Source: Bacillota bacterium (GTDB lineage Bacteria > Bacillota > Clostridia > Christensenellales > CAG-138). Taken from it: 5,744 nucleotides of DNA. Of the stretch, positions 4,908-5,744 are shown piece by piece. The translations under genes were made by a program, and so were the position numbers. The notes beneath the pieces were generated by a model. It did not search any database, was not told the origin of the DNA, and saw only the letters and a list, made by a program, of their open reading frames with translations. The stretch's first letter is position 1, and each line of letters starts with the position of its first letter. The stretch is taken from contig JAEXFV010000150.1 of NCBI GenBank assembly GCA_023451115.1, positions 1-5,744 of the forward strand, given 5' to 3'.

Positions 4908-5744
4908 TTAAGGAGCAACAATCAGTTCAGCTTCAGAAAGCCCCTGTTCCACCAGCAGAGTGCGCGCACAAATAAGAATATGGCTATAACAATGGCGCAG
5001 TAAGTCGGCAAATCCCTGCCGACCACCTCGTTCTAAATGATGAAAAGCCTCCATGCTGGTGTGAACTATATAATCGTTATAAACTTTTCCAAAACTGTAT
5101 AACGAAAAATAAAAGCCCAAATTAAGCATATGGTTTAGCTCGCGGAGAATCACTTTATAGGGTTGTAACGGCATGTGCTCTATGATGCCGCTTGCGATAT
5201 TGGCAAGAGGAATTGTCTTAGGTTGGGAGATACTTGCTTTCAGGGCTCTGATATCCAGCGCATCAAAAACCAGCAGCGCTGCCGGGCGGATAGCCAGCGC
5301 CATGAGCTGCAGGCTGCTTAAATAGAGCAAAACCCGGGACTTGTTTTGATAATGGAGATATCCTTGTTGGTTCGGCCTAATAACATAGGAGCCTTTGCGC
5401 TGACGAGTATGGACAACGCCAATATTGTTAAGGTATTTGATGGCATTCCCTGCCGTATCCGCTGAAACCTCATATTGCTTTGCCAAGGCAACTTCAGAGG
5501 GCAAATACATTCCTGCCGGGTATACGCCGGCCCAAATCTTTTCTATAATATCTTGAGCAATCTGCAGATAATATGGGTAACCGCCGCGGTCTGCATGCCA
5601 AGAAAACTGCTGGGCGACCTCTGTGGCTACGTTATTGGGGAGTGCTTGACGGAGTAATGAGAATGACAGTTCTATAGTGCAGGTGATGCGGTGGTAGTAA
5701 GAGGAAAATTCCTGTTGGCGTTTCCATCTGCTGCCCTCCCTTAA
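4908..5744 (-). CDS. GntR-family transcriptional regulator, apparently tandem two-unit, 5' end beyond the window
   Basis: The frame is open from the right edge through 278 codons to TAA at 4910-4908, so the N-terminus is missing; the Met at 5510 lies inside the DNA-binding domain and is not the start. Residues 56-123 form a GntR winged helix: YYLQIAQDIIEKIWAGVYPAG, LPSEVALAKQYEVSADTAG, NNIGVVHTRQRKGSYV. It is followed by an all-helical effector-like domain (about 130-278) that I cannot assign to FCD or UTRA. Before the winged helix, residues 10-50 (FSSYYHRITCTIELSFSLLRQ) resemble residues 221-253 of the same protein (VYNDYIVHTSMEAFHHLERGG). This implies that a first wHTH-plus-helical unit precedes, mostly off the window. 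Arg residues typical of the GntR operator-contacting surface are replaced (SEV, SAD, AGN). The gene reads toward a strong terminator, with the membrane tail in between. Target genes are unknown and may lie to the right. Confidence 0.82.
   Translation of the reverse strand, partial: LREGSRWKRQQEFSSYYHRITCTIELSFSLLRQALPNNVATEVAQQFSWHADRGGYPYYLQIAQDIIEKIWAGVYPAGMYLPSEVALAKQYEVSADTAGNAIKYLNNIGVVHTRQRKGSYVIRPNQQGYLHYQNKSRVLLYLSSLQLMALAIRPAALLVFDALDIRALKASISQPKTIPLANIASGIIEHMPLQPYKVILRELNHMLNLGFYFSLYSFGKVYNDYIVHTSMEAFHHLERGGRQGFADLLRHCYSHILICARTLLVEQGLSEAELIVAP

Noticed and set aside
4685..4921. Minus-strand 78-codon open frame overlapping the GntR end
   Set aside because: Its product is a non-helical mix of Pro, Trp and Tyr. 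The neighbouring phase carries the convincing membrane segment, so this is its shadow.

Overview
The window looks like a chromosomal segment of a Gram-positive, gut-type Firmicute, probably Clostridia. This rests on the clostridial flavour of the PepD and tandem GntR proteins, TTG start usage, G-rich Shine-Dalgarno sites, intrinsic terminators and a GGDEF protein with a solute-binding sensor. The lineage is inferred from style, not from any marker gene. No rRNA, tRNA, CRISPR array or insertion sequence is visible.

Layout. (1) Bases 1-930, plus strand: the C-terminal two thirds of a PepD-type M20 aminoacyl-histidine dipeptidase, followed by a perfect-palindrome terminator. (2) Bases 977-1240: a spacer with a small interrupted reading frame and short palindromes. 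(3) Bases 1241-4372, minus strand: a two-gene unit, transcribed as a membrane sensor diguanylate cyclase (signal peptide, SBP_bac_3-like domain, membrane helix, PAS-like domain, GGDEI) and then, 30 nt later, an NCS1 (CodB-like) nucleobase permease with a TTG start. (4) Bases 4397-4688: an AT-rich leader and promoter region for that unit. (5) Bases 4689-5744, minus strand: a GntR-family regulator running off the right edge, apparently a tandem duplication of the wHTH-plus-helical-domain unit. Its stop codon is followed in the same frame by a second TAA and a Pro-rich, transmembrane, Arg-rich tail ending in TAATAA, then a good intrinsic terminator.

How they may work together. The cyclase and permease are probably co-transcribed, which suggests that a periplasm-facing ligand signal is converted into c-di-GMP in connection with nucleobase-type uptake; the ligand is not determinable from sequence. 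The peptidase is convergent and independent. The GntR regulator could control neighbours beyond the right edge, and nothing here ties it to the cyclase-permease unit. The most unusual signal is the in-frame membrane tail behind the GntR stop codon. It may be a decayed or recoded C-terminus, or the remnant of a surface-protein end captured by the regulator's transcription unit.
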